Origin: Bacteroidetes bacterium UBA1941
GTDB taxonomy: Bacteria > Bacteroidota > Bacteroidia > Chitinophagales > LD1
Assembly: GCA_002336805.1 (NCBI GenBank)
Contig: DDEZ01000010.1
Span: 62,001 to 126,000 of the forward strand
Length of the DNA: 64,000 bases
Direction: 5' to 3'
Position 1 is the first letter of the stretch. Each line of letters begins with the position of its first letter. Under the pieces are notes generated by a model. It did no database searches, had not been told where the DNA came from, and was given only the letters and a program-made list of their open reading frames with translations. The position numbers were made by a program, and so were the translations under genes. Positions 42,903 through 51,763 of the stretch are shown here, one piece after another.

Positions 42903-44705
42903 ATGTCCGCTCAATTCTACTCTAAAGAGAACCTTCGCTTCATGCTGCACGAGATGTTTCCGATAGCGGAACTGTGCAAGCTCGACCTTTTCAAAGATCA
43001 TACGCCCGAGAGCCTCGACATGATCATAGATGCAGCCGCCACGCTCTCTGAGCAGCAGCTGCGCCCGATACTCGTAGAGATGGACAGCAAGCCTCCATAT
43101 ATAGAAAATGGCCGTGTGAAAGTACATCCTAAGATGCGGGAGATCATGCAGCAGTTTGGCCGCGATGGCTGGATATCTATGTCTGCGCCGCATGAGTATG
43201 GCGGGTTGCAAGTACCTTTCACCATCGTGCAGGCCGTGGGCTTTATCATGGCTGCGGCCAATTACTCGCCGATGGTTTATGGTTTCCTCACTACAGGCGC
43301 GGCTCACCTCATAGAGTCGTTTGGTACAAAGGAACTCAAGGATACCTATATCCCCAAAATGTATGCAGGAGAGTGGCAAGGCACTATGGCGCTCAGTGAG
43401 CCTGGTGCCGGTAGCTCCCTGTCTGATATTGTGACTACGGCTACGCGTACGGAGCATGGGCACTACCTCATCAAGGGCCAGAAAGTCTTTATCAGCTGTG
43501 GCGATAGCGATGCGGTGGATAATATCGTGCACCTGATGCTGGCCCGTATAGAAGGCGCGCCAGCGGGTACGAAGGGGATATCGCTATTCGTAGTGCCACG
43601 CCTGCGGCCGGAGGCAGATGGCAGTTTGACTTTCAATGATGTCAATACTGCTGGTGTGTTTCACAAGATGGGGTACCACGGTGCACCGATAGCACACCTG
43701 ATGATGGGCGAGAATAATGACTGCCGCGGCTATCTGGTGGGAGAGGAGCACAAGGGCCTCAGTTATATGTTTCAGATGATGAATGAGGCGCGGATAGGTG
43801 TAGGCTGCAATGCCACATCTATATCCTCTGCTGCCTACTATAATGCTTTGGAGTATGCTAACGTCCGTACGCAAGGCCGCAAGGTCACCGAGAAAGATCC
43901 ATCTAAACCTCAGGTAGCACTCATAGAGCACGCTGATGTGCGGAGGCTCCTGTTATTTCAAAAGGCTGTGACGGAAGGTTCGCTATCTCTGGTGCTGGAG
44001 GCATGTAGCAGGTATGACCGCTGGATGGCCAGTGAGGGACAGGAGAAAGAAAATAATCACATGCTGCTCGAACTGCTCACACCCATGGTGAAATCATATC
44101 CGGCAGAGATGAGCATCCTATCTACCAGTGCAGGTCTGCAGATATTTGGTGGATACGGCTATACTAAGGAGTTTCTGGCGGAGCTCTTCTTCCGCGAGAC
44201 ACGTATCCACACGATACATGAGGGCGCCACAGCCATACATGGTATGGACCTGCTGGGCCGCAAGGTGATGATGAAAAACGGCATGGCTACAATGCTCCTG
44301 ATGCAGGAGGTGATGACTGATATCCAAAACGCCCAGCAGTATGACGATCTGAAACCATATGCTATCGCACTCGGAGATAAGCTGATGAAGCTACAAGAGA
44401 TCACTATGCACCTGATCGGTGTGGCGCAGGCCGAAGGACCGGAGGCGTACCTGTCAGACGCCACGCTGTATCTGGAGCTGTTTGGTATCCTGACGGTGGG
44501 CTGGCAGTGGCTGAAGCAGGGCGCCAAGGTGGAGGAACTGAAACGATCCGGTAGCAGGTCCTACTCACCGGAGTTCCTTCAATCAAAGCTTCATGCAGTA
44601 CAATACTTCTTTGAGTATGAGGTGCCTAAGGCTGATGGCCTGATAGTGCGACTGAAGAGCACTAACCGTGTCACCCTCTCGGCAGTGCGCGGAGAGATCG
44701 TATAA
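42903..44705 (+). CDS. Large acyl-CoA dehydrogenase
   Basis: 600 residues, the long acyl-CoA dehydrogenase type used in fatty-acid beta-oxidation. Blocks are APHEYGGLQVPFTIVQAVG in the N-terminal domain, MALSEPGAGSSLSDIVTTAT (flavin/substrate loop), YLIKGQKVFISCGDSD, then the C-terminal helical domain with LQIFGGYGYTKEFLAELFFR and THIYEG-like IHTIHEGATAIHGMDLLGRK. The Glu in the latter sits at the usual catalytic-base region. A C-terminal extension of about 130 residues follows, as in the FadE12/AidB-like long forms. No etf gene is near. With the CoA transferase it fits acyl-CoA catabolism. Confidence 0.9.
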   Translation: MSAQFYSKENLRFMLHEMFPIAELCKLDLFKDHTPESLDMIIDAAATLSEQQLRPILVEMDSKPPYIENGRVKVHPKMREIMQQFGRDGWISMSAPHEYGGLQVPFTIVQAVGFIMAAANYSPMVYGFLTTGAAHLIESFGTKELKDTYIPKMYAGEWQGTMALSEPGAGSSLSDIVTTATRTEHGHYLIKGQKVFISCGDSDAVDNIVHLMLARIEGAPAGTKGISLFVVPRLRPEADGSLTFNDVNTAGVFHKMGYHGAPIAHLMMGENNDCRGYLVGEEHKGLSYMFQMMNEARIGVGCNATSISSAAYYNALEYANVRTQGRKVTEKDPSKPQVALIEHADVRRLLLFQKAVTEGSLSLVLEACSRYDRWMASEGQEKENNHMLLELLTPMVKSYPAEMSILSTSAGLQIFGGYGYTKEFLAELFFRETRIHTIHEGATAIHGMDLLGRKVMMKNGMATMLLMQEVMTDIQNAQQYDDLKPYAIALGDKLMKLQEITMHLIGVAQAEGPEAYLSDATLYLELFGILTVGWQWLKQGAKVEELKRSGSRSYSPEFLQSKLHAVQYFFEYEVPKADGLIVRLKSTNRVTLSAVRGEIV

Positions 44706-44770
44706 GGTCGTTGATTTTACCATAGCGTAATGTGAGATTCTGCTTTATTTGTAGCAATCAACTGATCGCT

Positions 44771-45898
44771 ATGCGCTACCTTTTCTTTGCCTGTCTTCTA
44801 TTGATTTCTCACCTGGCTACAGCACAGACTGGTGCGGGACTCAAGCTGAATGAGATACAAGTCATAGGCAGCCACAATAGCTACAAGAAGCTGCCAGATC
44901 CTCGCGTCATGAAGTTTCTACTGAAGTTTCGTAAGCAGCTCGGTGACGAGGGCAATCCGATACGGATAGACTATGGTCACTTGCCGTTTGATTCTCAGTT
45001 TATGTACCATATGCGTGGCCTGGAGATAGATATCTACAATGATCCCCAAGGCGGTGCACTCTACAAAAGGAAGGTAAATGCCTTTGTGCACGGAGTGCCT
45101 GTGAGATCTCATGTAGAGGAGCTAAAGAAGCCAGGATTGAAGGTCCTCCATATAAAGGATGTAGACTATCAGACACATTATTACACTTTCAAGCAATCGC
45201 TGCTGGCGCTGAAACAATGGAGTGATGCGCACCCGTCGCATCTGCCGATATTTGTAAATGTAGAGCCCAAAACGGGTGGGCCGGGAGATCAGAGCAGTGC
45301 ATTGCGGTTCTTTGGGTTCAAGAGGGTAGTGCCTTTTGATAGTGTGGCTTATGGTGAGATAGATGCAGAGATACGCTCCGTCTTTGGCGATAGCCTCACC
45401 AATGTACTCACGCCGGACCGCCTGCGCGGGCATTACACCAATCTGAAAGAGATGGCACTAGACCACGGCTGGCCTGCGCTGGATGCATGCAGAGGCAAGG
45501 TAGTCTTTATCATGCTCGGTGGCTCCAAGGATACCTATCTCAAGGGACATCCATCTCTACAGGGGCGAGCTATGTGTATATATGGCTCACCTGAGCGCGT
45601 TGACGTCGCCTTTGTGATGCAGGATGAGTCTATCAGTGACAGTGCTAATATCGTAAAGCTGGTAAAGCAGGGATACATCGTGCGCACGCGCTCCGACATA
45701 GAGACAATGGATGCCCGTGCGAATGATCCTCACCGCAAGCTGACAGCTTTTGCGAGTGGAGCACAGATCACATCTACAGATTATTATGTGCCGGATCTCA
45801 GGCTGAGTACTTTTGAGGTGCAATGGGACGGCAAGCACTCAGGACGTATCAATCCGGTGACGATACCGGCGAGGAAAGCCGACTGGCTGGAGGAGTAG
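44771..45898 (+). CDS. Secreted Ca2+-dependent PI-PLC-like phosphodiesterase
   Basis: 375 residues from ATG 44771, with signal peptide MRYLFFACLLLISHLATAQ; the frame is open to 44732 but that gives a poorer start. Motifs of the PI-PLC TIM barrel: IQVIGSHNSYKK (first catalytic His), MRGLEIDIYNDPQGG (Glu, Asp metal ligands), VHGVPVRSHVEELKK, and PIFVNVEPKTGG. The pattern matches the bacterial Ca2+-dependent phosphoinositide phospholipase C family (PLC-like, TIM-barrel). It may act on phosphatidylinositol or glycerophosphodiester lipids outside the cell. Convergent with menC, 3 bp apart. Confidence 0.85.
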   Translation: MRYLFFACLLLISHLATAQTGAGLKLNEIQVIGSHNSYKKLPDPRVMKFLLKFRKQLGDEGNPIRIDYGHLPFDSQFMYHMRGLEIDIYNDPQGGALYKRKVNAFVHGVPVRSHVEELKKPGLKVLHIKDVDYQTHYYTFKQSLLALKQWSDAHPSHLPIFVNVEPKTGGPGDQSSALRFFGFKRVVPFDSVAYGEIDAEIRSVFGDSLTNVLTPDRLRGHYTNLKEMALDHGWPALDACRGKVVFIMLGGSKDTYLKGHPSLQGRAMCIYGSPERVDVAFVMQDESISDSANIVKLVKQGYIVRTRSDIETMDARANDPHRKLTAFASGAQITSTDYYVPDLRLSTFEVQWDGKHSGRINPVTIPARKADWLEE

Positions 45899-45901
45899 GC
45901 T

Positions 45902-46957
45902 TTACAACGCAGCCCAGTTTTGGGTTTCATCATATCGCAGATGACCTTTTTCTATCACCAGCGGAGAGGAGATATTGTTTGTATATAAGGAGCCGGTGCC
46001 TAGCCCTTGTACCATGCCAGTATTCCGGGATGCGGCCCACTGAGCGATAGCATTCAGGCCTATATTGCCCTCTAGTGCAGAGGTGGCCCACCACGGGATA
46101 TTTAGTTTGCCAGCGGCTGCGACCCAGTCATCACAGGCCGCGAGGCCGCCGAGGAGGCTGGGCTTGAGTATGATATATTGTGGCCTGATGGTCTCCAGCA
46201 GGCGGCGGCGTATGAAGCTATCACTGGTGCCGATCAGCTCTTCATCCAGTGCTATGGGAATGATATTTTCGCGACACAGGTTGTGCATCAGCAGGTATTG
46301 CTGCGGCTTTATCGGCTGCTCTATGGAGTGTATCTTATAGGTCGATAGACGCTTAAGTTTTTCCCGCACATTAGCTGCGGTAAAAGCGCCATTTGCATCC
46401 AGGCGGATCTCTATCTGTGCAGGACTGTAGTTGGCGCGGATACTTTCTATCAGGCGGCATTCCTCGTCAAAATCTATTGCGCCGACCTTGATCTTGATAC
46501 AACTGAAACCATCGGCCAGTTTCTGAGCTATCTGCTCGCGCATGAAGCCTTCATCTCCCATCCAGACGAGCCCATTAATGGGGATAGCTTTTTTGCCCTG
46601 ATAAAAATCTGATCCTTTTATGATCTCGTGTTTGCCTCCGTTTTTCAGATCGAGCAGGGCCGTCTCCAGTCCAAAGGCTATAGATGGGAACCGATCCAGC
46701 AGTGCTGCCGGCAGTTTGCCTGTGTGATAGTAGGCATCTGCTATCTGGCTCATCTGACCGCAGAGACTGCGGAGAGCGGCCTCATAATGTGGCAGGTCGT
46801 CTATGCTGAGCCCCTCTATATAGCTGCACTCTCCTGTACCGGTCACCCCGTCCTGCTCTATGGTCAGGTAGTATCCATGCTTGTGCGTCATACGTGCACG
46901 GGAGGTGAGTACGGGGCGTTTGAATTCGAGGCTATAAGAGTGATAGGATGCGCGCAT
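45902..46957 (-). CDS. menC: o-Succinylbenzoate synthase (enolase superfamily)
   Basis: 351 residues. MenC dehydrates SHCHC to o-succinylbenzoate in menaquinone synthesis. Enolase-superfamily residues are visible: FSCIKIKVGAIDFDEECRLI (catalytic Lys-x-Lys), IEIRLDANGAF (Asp), HSIEQPIKP (Glu), IALDEELIG (Asp/Glu), and YIILKPSLLGGLAACDDW (second catalytic Lys). TSALEGNIGLNAIAQWAA and QGLGTGSLYTNNISSPL are typical of Bacteroidota MenC. Dipeptide epimerases share the fold, but these last blocks favour MenC. No other men gene is in the window. Confidence 0.88.
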   Translation of the reverse strand: MRASYHSYSLEFKRPVLTSRARMTHKHGYYLTIEQDGVTGTGECSYIEGLSIDDLPHYEAALRSLCGQMSQIADAYYHTGKLPAALLDRFPSIAFGLETALLDLKNGGKHEIIKGSDFYQGKKAIPINGLVWMGDEGFMREQIAQKLADGFSCIKIKVGAIDFDEECRLIESIRANYSPAQIEIRLDANGAFTAANVREKLKRLSTYKIHSIEQPIKPQQYLLMHNLCRENIIPIALDEELIGTSDSFIRRRLLETIRPQYIILKPSLLGGLAACDDWVAAAGKLNIPWWATSALEGNIGLNAIAQWAASRNTGMVQGLGTGSLYTNNISSPLVIEKGHLRYDETQNWAAL

Positions 46958-46967
46958 GATCAGTTCT

Positions 46968-47675
46968 TTATTCTATACCGCGCTCAGCCTTGATCTGCTC
47001 AAAGGCCTCCTGTACTTTGCGGAATTTTTCGGCCATTGCCTTCTGCTCAATAGGAGAGAGGCCTATGTTCCTGTCAGGGTGATATTCCAATACCAGTTTG
47101 CGATAGGCCGCTTTGATCTCCTCAAAAGTAGCGTTATGCGGCAGGCCGAAGATATTGTACCGTTTCACCTCAGCAATATAGGACTGGCGTATCCGGTTAA
47201 ACTCAATGTCATTGATATTAAGCCAGCCGGCTATCACGAATATCATGTTGCGCTCCTGCTGACTGAGGTCGGCATCTGCTATGGCTATATCAAACAGGAA
47301 ATGTATGATCTGGATGCGGGTAGAGGGAGAGGATGAGATGCGCAGGTCATCGCAGGCCTTGCGGGTATCATACTGGCGATCGAGGCAGTGATGCAGTATC
47401 GCCATTTTTTCCTCTATGTGTGCGGGGTCAAAGTGCTCCGTAAAGAAGCTGCGGACAAAGTCCAATTCCTGGCGGGTCACACGGCCGTCCCCTTTTATCA
47501 GTGCCGATGCGAGCAATATGAGGTTGGTCTCAAACTCGGAGGTGTTGGCCGTCTTGCTGTATTTTTTTGCGGGCTTGCCTATCTGCTCTCCGGCGGCATA
47601 GCCTATCATACTGCCCATAGGGCCACCCACTACAAAACCCAATCCGGCTCCCAGCCATTTCTCGTACTTTGCCAC
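46968..47675 (-). CDS. TerB-like / DnaJ-domain protein (DjlA-like)
   Basis: 235 residues starting with GTG that overlaps the lgt stop by one base (TAGTG). The N-terminal Gly-rich hydrophobic hairpin (LGAGLGFVVGGPMGSMIGYA) could insert in a membrane. A TerB-like helical domain follows (about 45-155, ANTSEFETNLILLASALIKG, FDIAIADADLSQQERNMIFV), and a C-terminal J domain (about 170-235) carries the HPD motif in LEYHPDRN. Architecture as in the co-chaperone DjlA, which stimulates DnaK. Probably translated together with lgt. Confidence 0.85.
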   Translation of the reverse strand: MAKYEKWLGAGLGFVVGGPMGSMIGYAAGEQIGKPAKKYSKTANTSEFETNLILLASALIKGDGRVTRQELDFVRSFFTEHFDPAHIEEKMAILHHCLDRQYDTRKACDDLRISSSPSTRIQIIHFLFDIAIADADLSQQERNMIFVIAGWLNINDIEFNRIRQSYIAEVKRYNIFGLPHNATFEEIKAAYRKLVLEYHPDRNIGLSPIEQKAMAEKFRKVQEAFEQIKAERGIE

Positions 47676-48457
47676 TATGCTGCCTGTGCTGACTTTCTAT
47701 AGGTGAAGATAAACATAATAATGCCCAGCAGTATGAGCGGTATGCTCAGTAGCTGCGTAGAACTGATCGGTCCTACCGTCTTCTCCGGCTCCTTCATAAA
47801 CTCCAGCATAAACCGGGTGAGGAATGTGAAAGTGAAAAAGAATGCCACGTAAAAGCCGGGACGCTTGCCACCCATACTGCGATATATCTGTGTAACGATG
47901 AACAGCAGGATAAAGTAACAAATGCTCTCGTACAGCACCACCGGATGCCGGGGCTCGGTCTCGCCCGGGAAGATGAATGCCCAAGGTACATCGGTCACTT
48001 TGCCTATCAGCTCGGAGTTCATCAGATTGCCAAAGCGGATGAGGGCAGCGGGCAGATAGATGATGAGCGCTACGCGATCCAGCAGCCACAGCAACTCAAA
48101 CTCAGGGTGCGACCTGTGAAAGAGGTAAATAGCCGCAAGCCCGCCTATCACGCCGCCGTGGCTCGAGAGGCCGCCCTTCCACACACTGAATATCTCTATG
48201 GGATGGGCCAGGAAAAATGAGGGCTGGTAGAAGAAAACCTGTCCGAGGCGTGCGCCGATAATAGCCCCGATGAAGATATACTGAATGATCAATACCAGAT
48301 TCTCCTCGCTGAGGTTCTCCTTGGCCAGGATCCAGCGGCCCAGGAAGAAACAGCCGAAGATGGACAGGGTCCACATCAGGCCATACCACTGCACAGAGAA
48401 AAGATGAAAATTGATCGGAATGGTCGGGTTGACATTCCAATGTATAAAGAGCTCCAT
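47675..48457 (-). CDS. lgt: Prolipoprotein diacylglyceryl transferase
   Basis: 260 residues with about seven membrane segments. Lgt attaches diacylglycerol to the lipobox cysteine of prolipoproteins in the inner membrane. Signature blocks are QWYGLMWTLSIFGCFFLGRW, GAIIGARLGQVFFYQPSFF, WKGGLSSHGGVIGGLAAIYL (essential His region), RFGNLMNSELIGKVTDVPWA and HPVVLYESICYF. The window holds lipoprotein substrates, including the next gene (48595) and the alpha-2-macroglobulin (51764). Confidence 0.96.
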   Translation of the reverse strand: MELFIHWNVNPTIPINFHLFSVQWYGLMWTLSIFGCFFLGRWILAKENLSEENLVLIIQYIFIGAIIGARLGQVFFYQPSFFLAHPIEIFSVWKGGLSSHGGVIGGLAAIYLFHRSHPEFELLWLLDRVALIIYLPAALIRFGNLMNSELIGKVTDVPWAFIFPGETEPRHPVVLYESICYFILLFIVTQIYRSMGGKRPGFYVAFFFTFTFLTRFMLEFMKEPEKTVGPISSTQLLSIPLILLGIIMFIFTYRKSAQAA

Positions 48458-48594
48458 GGGTCAAGATTAGTGATTTTGGCGTAAACACTGCCGTCCTGTC
48501 TGAGAAAAGAAACAGCAGCGCTCACGTATGCGTATAAGGAGTAGGCCGGATTGCGGTTTTTTTATCATTTTTGAAGAATAACATTATATCTATC

Positions 48595-49200
48595 ATGCAG
48601 AAAAGGACATGGGCTCTCGCAGCCATCATCGGAGTTTTAGGTCTTGTAGCCGCTTGCAAAAAGGACAATAAGGCTGCCGCTCCGCAGGGAAACGTACCGC
48701 ACGCTATCAGTGATACCTTCTACTGGCGCGCCAAACTGGACACTACCTGGGCCTATCATGGCGATAATAATAAGAGCGAGTGTAATGGCTCTACGGGCCT
48801 CTGCAGTTCATTTCTTTATGATGCTACTTTCAAACTGATAGACAGCGCTAATCCGTATCCGCATGACTCTATCATCCGCACATGGGTAGGCAAGACATTC
48901 TACACCAGTAGTGATACAGCGTCAAAGGCTTATCTCTTTACTTTCTCGTATCCTGATAGCCTGGGCCGTACAGTATCTACAGAGTATACCAGCAATCTGG
49001 GCTCCAGCCTGACCATCACAGCTATCACGGCAAATGGCCACTCTACGCTGACTGCACCGGACTCTCCGGCGCTGTACTACAACCTATATAAGGTGAAGGG
49101 AACATTCAAGGCTAACTTGTCACGATCTCTGGATACCAATATCGTACACCTGACACAGGGAGACTTCCAGATCAGTGTGATGGAGAGCACCCATCAGTAG
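48595..49200 (+). CDS. Hypothetical lipoprotein
   Basis: 201 residues from ATG 48595, beginning MQKRTWALAAIIGVLGLVAA followed by Cys-Lys-Lys-Asp: a lipoprotein signal with lipobox L-V-A-A-C at about residue 21. An in-frame TTG lies 24 bp upstream but is not needed. The mature protein has a Ser/Thr/Asp-rich beta-type composition (FYWRAKLDTTWAYHG, VHLTQGDFQISVMES) and a Cys pair around residues 64-70. The family is not recognised. It is divergent from lgt and convergent with the SUMF1-like gene, ending 3 bp from it. Confidence 0.75.
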   Translation: MQKRTWALAAIIGVLGLVAACKKDNKAAAPQGNVPHAISDTFYWRAKLDTTWAYHGDNNKSECNGSTGLCSSFLYDATFKLIDSANPYPHDSIIRTWVGKTFYTSSDTASKAYLFTFSYPDSLGRTVSTEYTSNLGSSLTITAITANGHSTLTAPDSPALYYNLYKVKGTFKANLSRSLDTNIVHLTQGDFQISVMESTHQ

Positions 49201-49203
49201 CCG

Positions 49204-49950
49204 TCATTTATCCAATACCAGCCTGAAGCCTCCATTGCCAAAGTGGTAGTGGTCGTACACGTTTCTGTTGCGTGCTTTTGAGTAGCAGCGGTTGTCTGCA
49301 CTGCGCCATGAGCCTCCGCGTAGCAGGCGAAAGGCTGCCGGTTTATCATTTCGCGGATCGGTAGCAGGGCTCACTGCATAGTAGCCCGGATCATAGTAGT
49401 CACTGCACAGCTCCCAGGCATTGCCCGCCATATCGTAGAGTCCTAGTTCATTTGGTTTCCGCAGGCCTACGGGGTGTGTCGTATCCCCGGCGTTGGGCCG
49501 GTACCAGGCCACCTCGGCCAGATCGTTGCTGCCGGGATAGCGATAACCTCGCGTCTGTGCACCACCCAGTGCGGCGTATTCCCACTCTGCCTCTGTAGGC
49601 AGACGGTACTGGTGCTCCGTTTTCTGATTGAGTCTGACTATAAACTGCACTACCTGCTCCTGCGTCACAGATTCTACGGGGCAGTCGGGGCAGTTTCTGT
49701 GACGGGATGGAGTGTCGCCCATGACCTGAGCCCAGAGCTTTTGCGTCACTTCGTATTTGCCTATGTAGAAGCTTCTGAGCGTGACGGCGTGTACCGGTTT
49801 CTCATTTTTCTCACCTGTGGTGCTACCCATCTGGTAGGTGCCACCGGCGACCAGTACCATATCAGGTAGCGTCACCTGCGCCTGTACGGCAGAGGATATA
49901 TATAGGAATGCTGGCAGGATAGCGTATTTCAGGGCTTTGATGTCTGGCAT
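49204..49950 (-). CDS. Exported SUMF1/FGE-sulfatase family protein
   Basis: 248 residues from ATG 49950 with signal peptide MPDIKALKYAILPAFLYISS. SUMF1 domain: DMVLVAGGTYQMGSTTGEKN, FYIGKYEVTQKLWAQVMGD, YRLPTEAEWEYAALGGAQTR, LGLYDMAGNAWELCSDYYD, and RLLRGGSWRSADNRCYSKAR. Of the two catalytic cysteines of true formylglycine-generating enzymes, only the second has a counterpart (in NRCY); the first is replaced by Ser. So it is probably not a sulfatase activator but one of the many C-type-lectin-fold relatives. A long upstream extension of the frame (to 50217) overlaps the divergent gene and is rejected. Confidence 0.85.
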   Translation of the reverse strand: MPDIKALKYAILPAFLYISSAVQAQVTLPDMVLVAGGTYQMGSTTGEKNEKPVHAVTLRSFYIGKYEVTQKLWAQVMGDTPSRHRNCPDCPVESVTQEQVVQFIVRLNQKTEHQYRLPTEAEWEYAALGGAQTRGYRYPGSNDLAEVAWYRPNAGDTTHPVGLRKPNELGLYDMAGNAWELCSDYYDPGYYAVSPATDPRNDKPAAFRLLRGGSWRSADNRCYSKARNRNVYDHYHFGNGGFRLVLDK

Positions 49951-49968
49951 TTTTGATATGTTTAGTAC

Positions 49969-51141
49969 ATGAGAAACTCTGCTGTGAAAAGTAAGCAAAT
50001 AGCTGCACTTATCCTGGTATTTGCGCTCAGCCTGCCGGTGTTTTGCCAGGCCGGCACCTGGGTGGATACACTGGACACCTATGCCCGTGAGAAATACCTG
50101 CCACCATCCCGCTATATGTGGACCTGGGTGGATGCAGCCCTGCTCAATACGATGGTAAAGCAATATGACCTGACCACTGACCCTGCCAAGAAGCAGATCT
50201 ACCTGGCCTACGTGCAAAAGGCGATGAAAGTATCCAGTCCCGTGGCTAACGGACGTATGCCTAATGATGTAGCGTCTGCACTGGGCTTCGCATTCCTATA
50301 TCGGGTCACGCGAGAGGAAAAGTACAAGCTAAAGGCAGAAAAGATCTACCGCCAGTACCTCAAGATCAAAAGGACAAAAGAAGGCGCTGTGTCGCACCTG
50401 CCTGTCAATATTGAACTGTGGGACGATACGGTATTTATGGTAGGGCAGTTTCTGCTGGCCATGTACCAGGCTACGGGTGAGCAGCAGTATTTGGATGAGT
50501 TCATGAAGCAGCTGTGCCTGCACCGTGATAAGCTGCAGGATACGCAGACCGGCCTATGGGTACATGGCTGGGATAGTGACCATAAAGACCACTGCTTCGT
50601 ATGCGGCCAGACCCACTGGCCGGACAAAACGACCCGCCGTAGCGCAGAGATATGGGGCAGGGGCAATGGCTGGATCGTAGTGACATTGGCCGATGCACTG
50701 AACATAGTGGGCCATCAAAATCCAGTCTATCCCGAGCTATCCGGCTACCTGAAGGAGATGATCCAAAACCTACCGGCTTTGCAAGATTCCAAGACTGGTC
50801 ACTGGTACCAGCTGCCGGTGCGGAATACGGATAGCGCCAATTTTATCGAAAGCTCCTGTACTGCCATGTTTGCCTATGGTATAGAAGCAGCGCTAAAGCT
50901 GGATATAGTGAAAGGAGAGGAGTATAAAAGGAGTGTCGCACTAGCTTATAATGGACTGCGTACACATAGCCTCGTACCTGTGGCTGGGCAGTATCTCATT
51001 ACCCGCAATGTGTGTACTGCCACCTGTATAGGAGATAAGAATTACTATCTGCACAGAAAGGTGCAGAAAGGGAAACCGTATGGTATAGGTATGTTCATCC
51101 AGTTTGGGCTCAACTATGAGCTGGACCACCACCTGCGCTGA
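49969..51141 (+). CDS. Glycoside hydrolase family 88/105 (unsaturated rhamnogalacturonyl/glucuronyl hydrolase-like)
   Basis: 390 residues with signal peptide-like SKQIAALILVFALSLPVFCQ. (alpha/alpha)6-barrel sequence with YMWTWVDAALLNTMVKQYDL, HLPVNIELWDDTVFMVGQFL (Asp in the position of the catalytic acid), WGRGNGWIVVTLADAL and SSCTAMFAYGIEAALKL. These are the usual GH88/GH105 blocks. The enzyme would cleave unsaturated uronyl groups from polysaccharide-lyase products, although no lyase or SusCD pair is next to it. Divergent from the SUMF1-like gene (18 bp apart). Confidence 0.85.
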   Translation: MRNSAVKSKQIAALILVFALSLPVFCQAGTWVDTLDTYAREKYLPPSRYMWTWVDAALLNTMVKQYDLTTDPAKKQIYLAYVQKAMKVSSPVANGRMPNDVASALGFAFLYRVTREEKYKLKAEKIYRQYLKIKRTKEGAVSHLPVNIELWDDTVFMVGQFLLAMYQATGEQQYLDEFMKQLCLHRDKLQDTQTGLWVHGWDSDHKDHCFVCGQTHWPDKTTRRSAEIWGRGNGWIVVTLADALNIVGHQNPVYPELSGYLKEMIQNLPALQDSKTGHWYQLPVRNTDSANFIESSCTAMFAYGIEAALKLDIVKGEEYKRSVALAYNGLRTHSLVPVAGQYLITRNVCTATCIGDKNYYLHRKVQKGKPYGIGMFIQFGLNYELDHHLR

Positions 51142-51142
51142 T

Positions 51143-51508
51143 CTATCGCGGCGGGGTCACTCCCGGTGTAGCAGGTGTAGTACCTATGCCAGCGGGCGAT
51201 ATCACACCTCCCGGCGCTGTGGATCCACCCATACCGGTTGCTCCACCTATGCCAGTATAACCTGAAGACCCTCCTATACCGCTATAGCCTGTGCTACCTG
51301 TCGCACCCGTATAACCGCCATACGGCTGAGGATTAGTCAGAGATGGCTGATATCCCGGACCTCCGGGATTGGTGAGGGTGGGATTGACATTCTGAGAGCC
51401 GGGTGCGCTGGGGGATCCGGGAGAGCTACCCGGAGTCTGAGCCGAAACTGTGAGAAAGATAGTAGCCAGCGCCAGTGTAGCAGATGCCTTTATGATGTTG
51501 CTTTTCAT
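51143..51508 (-). CDS. Small secreted Gly/Pro/Thr-rich protein
   Basis: 121 residues: signal peptide MKSNIIKASATLALATIFLT (cut near VSAQ), then a low-complexity mature part with repeated GYTG-x-GG/GYSGIGG units between about residues 66 and 95 and a Pro/Gly/Thr tail ending GVTPPR. No known domain. The repeats suggest a flexible or structural extracellular protein. The stop lies 1 bp from the stop of the convergent GH88 gene. Coding status is supported by the signal peptide and a closed frame. Confidence 0.6.
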   Translation of the reverse strand: MKSNIIKASATLALATIFLTVSAQTPGSSPGSPSAPGSQNVNPTLTNPGGPGYQPSLTNPQPYGGYTGATGSTGYSGIGGSSGYTGIGGATGMGGSTAPGGVISPAGIGTTPATPGVTPPR

Positions 51509-51763
51509 GATGCGATGTTTTAGGCTTACTGTAAGGCGATAATTGTACCAAGAAGGCCAAAGCTACGCTCAAATGCTCCGGGTGGGCAAGGCTTTCCGCC
51601 ATGTGGGGTAATGTATTTTCTGCTTTTGCAAAACCAAATTTCGGTACTACAATTTTTATCCTCTTTTGCGATTCATATCGGTGCAGAAAATATTATTGAA
51701 AAAGGCATACTAAAAGGACCACACTAGCGTACTTTAGAGTAATAAAATTTCCCCACCCAATTT

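Noticed and set aside
49951..50217. N-terminal extension of the SUMF1-like protein
   Set aside because: It overlaps the start of the divergent GH88/105 gene and hides a good signal peptide at ATG 49950.
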